This document shows positions 6,264-7,905 of a stretch of 7,905 nt of DNA, piece by piece. Source of the DNA: Planctomycetaceae bacterium (GTDB lineage Bacteria > Planctomycetota > Planctomycetia > Planctomycetales > Planctomycetaceae); contig JAGQQT010000173.1 in the NCBI GenBank assembly GCA_020426065.1, positions 1-7,905 of the forward strand, read 5' to 3'. The stretch's first letter is position 1, and each line of letters starts with the position of its first letter. The notes beneath the pieces were generated by a model. It ran no database searches. It saw only the letters and a program-made list of their open reading frames with translations, and was not told where the DNA came from. The position numbers were made by a program, and so were the translations under genes.

Positions 6264-7905
6264 CTAAGGAACAAACACAAACTCGGGACTGTTCAGAACG
6301 GTCCACAACACATCTTCCGCCCGTTCCCGCCATTCGGGAGTCAACCGGCTGGTCGGGATGTCTCCCTGCTCAGCGACTTCCTGCTGGCGAATCCCTTCCA
6401 GAGCGGCATTGGGATCAAAATGAGCGGTCCACGTCAGTGGAGATCGTTCCACCACCACAGGAGTCGGTTCCGCTCCGGATACTTTTCGCTCTGCGAATCC
6501 GTCCGACAGCAGATCAGACATCAGCGAGAGTTCCTCCTGATCTGGATTTCTGGTCAACACGCGTTGATAGATGGCGGTTACTACCTCCTGAGGTGTGTTG
6601 GCATTCAGGCAGACTTCGACAATCTCACCCTGATCCGATATGTCGACGGCCCGGTTCAGTGCGGAACCATTTGCCAGAGCCATCGGCTGCAGCGGTGTGA
6701 CGGTTGATTCCCGGTCTGTCACCGGATCCTGTCGTTCACTTCTCCAGTGATAGGACGCCATCAGATTGATCAGACTCTGTGCGAGTGGGAGTGCCATGGA
6801 CGGTCGTTCCCGCTCGTTACTGATCGCCACCAGTTCCCACGCCCGACGTGGCACACCCAGATCGATAAAGTTCTGGGCCGCCTGACGACCATCTGAGTTG
6901 TAGGTCAGACGTTCGGTCGGCAGAGATTTCCCGACAGCAGAGTAAATCGTATCGACCACCTGCTCGCCGGTCAGCAAACGACGGGTGGGAGCCGCGAATC
7001 GGCTTTGACGGTCAAAGTCGCCGGAAATGGCTTCCTGCTGGTACAGGTTGGAACTGACGATCAGGCGTGTCAGTGATTTCAGGTCATAGCCTGACTTCAC
7101 AAACTCCCAGGACAACCAGTCCAGCAGTTCCGGAATCATGGCAGATCCGGTTTCCCAATCCTCCGCAGGTTCCACCAGCCCCATCCCCAGCAGCCGTTTC
7201 CAGGTTCGATTGACGGTCACCTGGGCAAAACGCTGGTTTGTGGGATTGGTAATGATTCCCGCCAGCACAGCCCGCGAGTTGTCTGGATCCCGCAGGTACA
7301 GGTCTTTATTCAGTTCTTCCGGTTTGACGAGTTCTTCAAATGGCCAGGCAGGCCCCACTTTCTCTCCCGGCTTGAGAGTTACTTTCACCGGCATGCGAGC
7401 GAGCTGTTCAGGCGAAGCGATAATGCTGCTGGAGTTGGGGACCGCTACCGGCTTTCCATCCAGCATGGCAGCGACGCTGAACAGATCCCGCTGAAGCGAT
7501 TCATGATAAGGAGCATCATGGCAACGGGCACATTTCATTTCGATCCCGAGAAATGCCGTCCCCACGATATGAGCCTTCGCAGCCATCGGCACATCATTGT
7601 TGGACGCCACGCCGAAGCCTGCCGTTCCCCCATGCCAGCGGCTCCCCTCCTGCAGAATCAGTTCGGTGACAATCCGATCAAAGGAGCGGTTGTCGGAAAA
7701 GGCATCGTGCAGGTAATAACGGAATGGTCCGGAGTTATTCAGATTCGGCTTGGTCAGTCCTGGATTTTCTGCCAGCACATCCTGCCAGTAGGAAACCCAG
7801 TGGTCGGCCCATTCCGGATGATTCAGCATTCGCTCGATCAGATAATCGCGCCGCTGGCCGGCTGGGTCTTCCCAGTAAGCAGCCCATTCTTCAGGAGTCG
7901 GATTG
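6264..7905 (-). CDS. DUF1549/DUF1553 domain protein, 5' end missing
   Basis: The visible 546 residues are the C-terminal part of a Planctomycete DUF1549-DUF1553 protein; full-length members often also carry an N-terminal cytochrome-c-like (PSD1/PSCyt1) region and a signal peptide, which would lie beyond the window. The frame is open to the right edge without a needed start, so the Met at 7829 is internal. The first part (about 20-140) is the end of DUF1549, with HPEWADHWVSYWQDVLAENP near residues 29-48 and a CARCHD motif (CxxCH, bases 7532-7518). DUF1553 begins around residue 205, with VNRTWKRLLGMGLVEPAEDW at 231-250, and ends in the typical LWTVLNSPEFVFVP just before the stop. The family has no assigned reaction; it is thought to act in the periplasm or at the cell surface together with its DUF1501 partner, encoded 77 bases downstream. 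I can see no sign of a frameshift. Confidence 0.9.
   Translation of the reverse strand, partial: NPTPEEWAAYWEDPAGQRRDYLIERMLNHPEWADHWVSYWQDVLAENPGLTKPNLNNSGPFRYYLHDAFSDNRSFDRIVTELILQEGSRWHGGTAGFGVASNNDVPMAAKAHIVGTAFLGIEMKCARCHDAPYHESLQRDLFSVAAMLDGKPVAVPNSSSIIASPEQLARMPVKVTLKPGEKVGPAWPFEELVKPEELNKDLYLRDPDNSRAVLAGIITNPTNQRFAQVTVNRTWKRLLGMGLVEPAEDWETGSAMIPELLDWLSWEFVKSGYDLKSLTRLIVSSNLYQQEAISGDFDRQSRFAAPTRRLLTGEQVVDTIYSAVGKSLPTERLTYNSDGRQAAQNFIDLGVPRRAWELVAISNERERPSMALPLAQSLINLMASYHWRSERQDPVTDRESTVTPLQPMALANGSALNRAVDISDQGEIVEVCLNANTPQEVVTAIYQRVLTRNPDQEELSLMSDLLSDGFAERKVSGAEPTPVVVERSPLTWTAHFDPNAALEGIRQQEVAEQGDIPTSRLTPEWRERAEDVLWTVLNSPEFVFVP

Noticed and set aside
6210..6707. Plus-strand open frame of 165 codons
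   Set aside because: Antisense to the DUF1553 C-terminus, whose conserved end is intact.

Overview
The window looks like chromosomal DNA from a planctomycete (Planctomycetaceae-like; mid-range GC judged by eye, not computed). The main clue is the adjacent pair of a DUF1549/DUF1553 protein and a Tat-exported DUF1501 protein, a gene pair that is greatly expanded in Planctomycetes. I see no mobile element, CRISPR array, rRNA or tRNA gene.

Layout. Seven of the eight genes are on the minus strand. Reading in the direction of transcription (high to low coordinates), the right-hand block is: a DUF1549/DUF1553 protein (5' end beyond the window, 7905-6264), a DUF1501 protein (6186-4885), an MnmC2-like FAD oxidoreductase (4873-3818) and a YtqB/MnmM-type SAM methyltransferase (3821-3261). 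The last three are tightly spaced: 11 bases between the first two of them, then a 4-base ATGA overlap. Facing this block is one small plus-strand gene for a 67-residue zinc-ribbon protein (3044-3247), which ends 13 bases from the methyltransferase. A 282-base divergent intergenic region then separates it from a second minus-strand block of three extended-SDR nucleotide-sugar enzymes: a UDP-sugar 4-epimerase (2761-1793), UDP-glucuronate decarboxylase (1718-768) and UDP-glucuronate 4-epimerase (771 to the window start, 3' end missing), the last two joined by a GTGA overlap.

How the genes work together. The left block makes UDP-sugars for surface polysaccharide. UDP-glucuronate is the branch point: one enzyme should give UDP-xylose and another UDP-galacturonate, while the first gene is a C4 epimerase whose substrate the sequence alone does not settle. 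In the right block, the oxidoreductase and methyltransferase fit two successive wobble-uridine steps in tRNA (cmnm5U to nm5U to mnm5U), which are fused in the single MnmC protein of enterobacteria but would here be two coupled genes, with an MnmM-type rather than an MnmC1-type methyltransferase. This pairing is the most interesting observation in the window; the assignment of the oxidoreductase is an inference. The DUF1501/DUF1553 pair upstream has no obvious functional link to tRNA modification.
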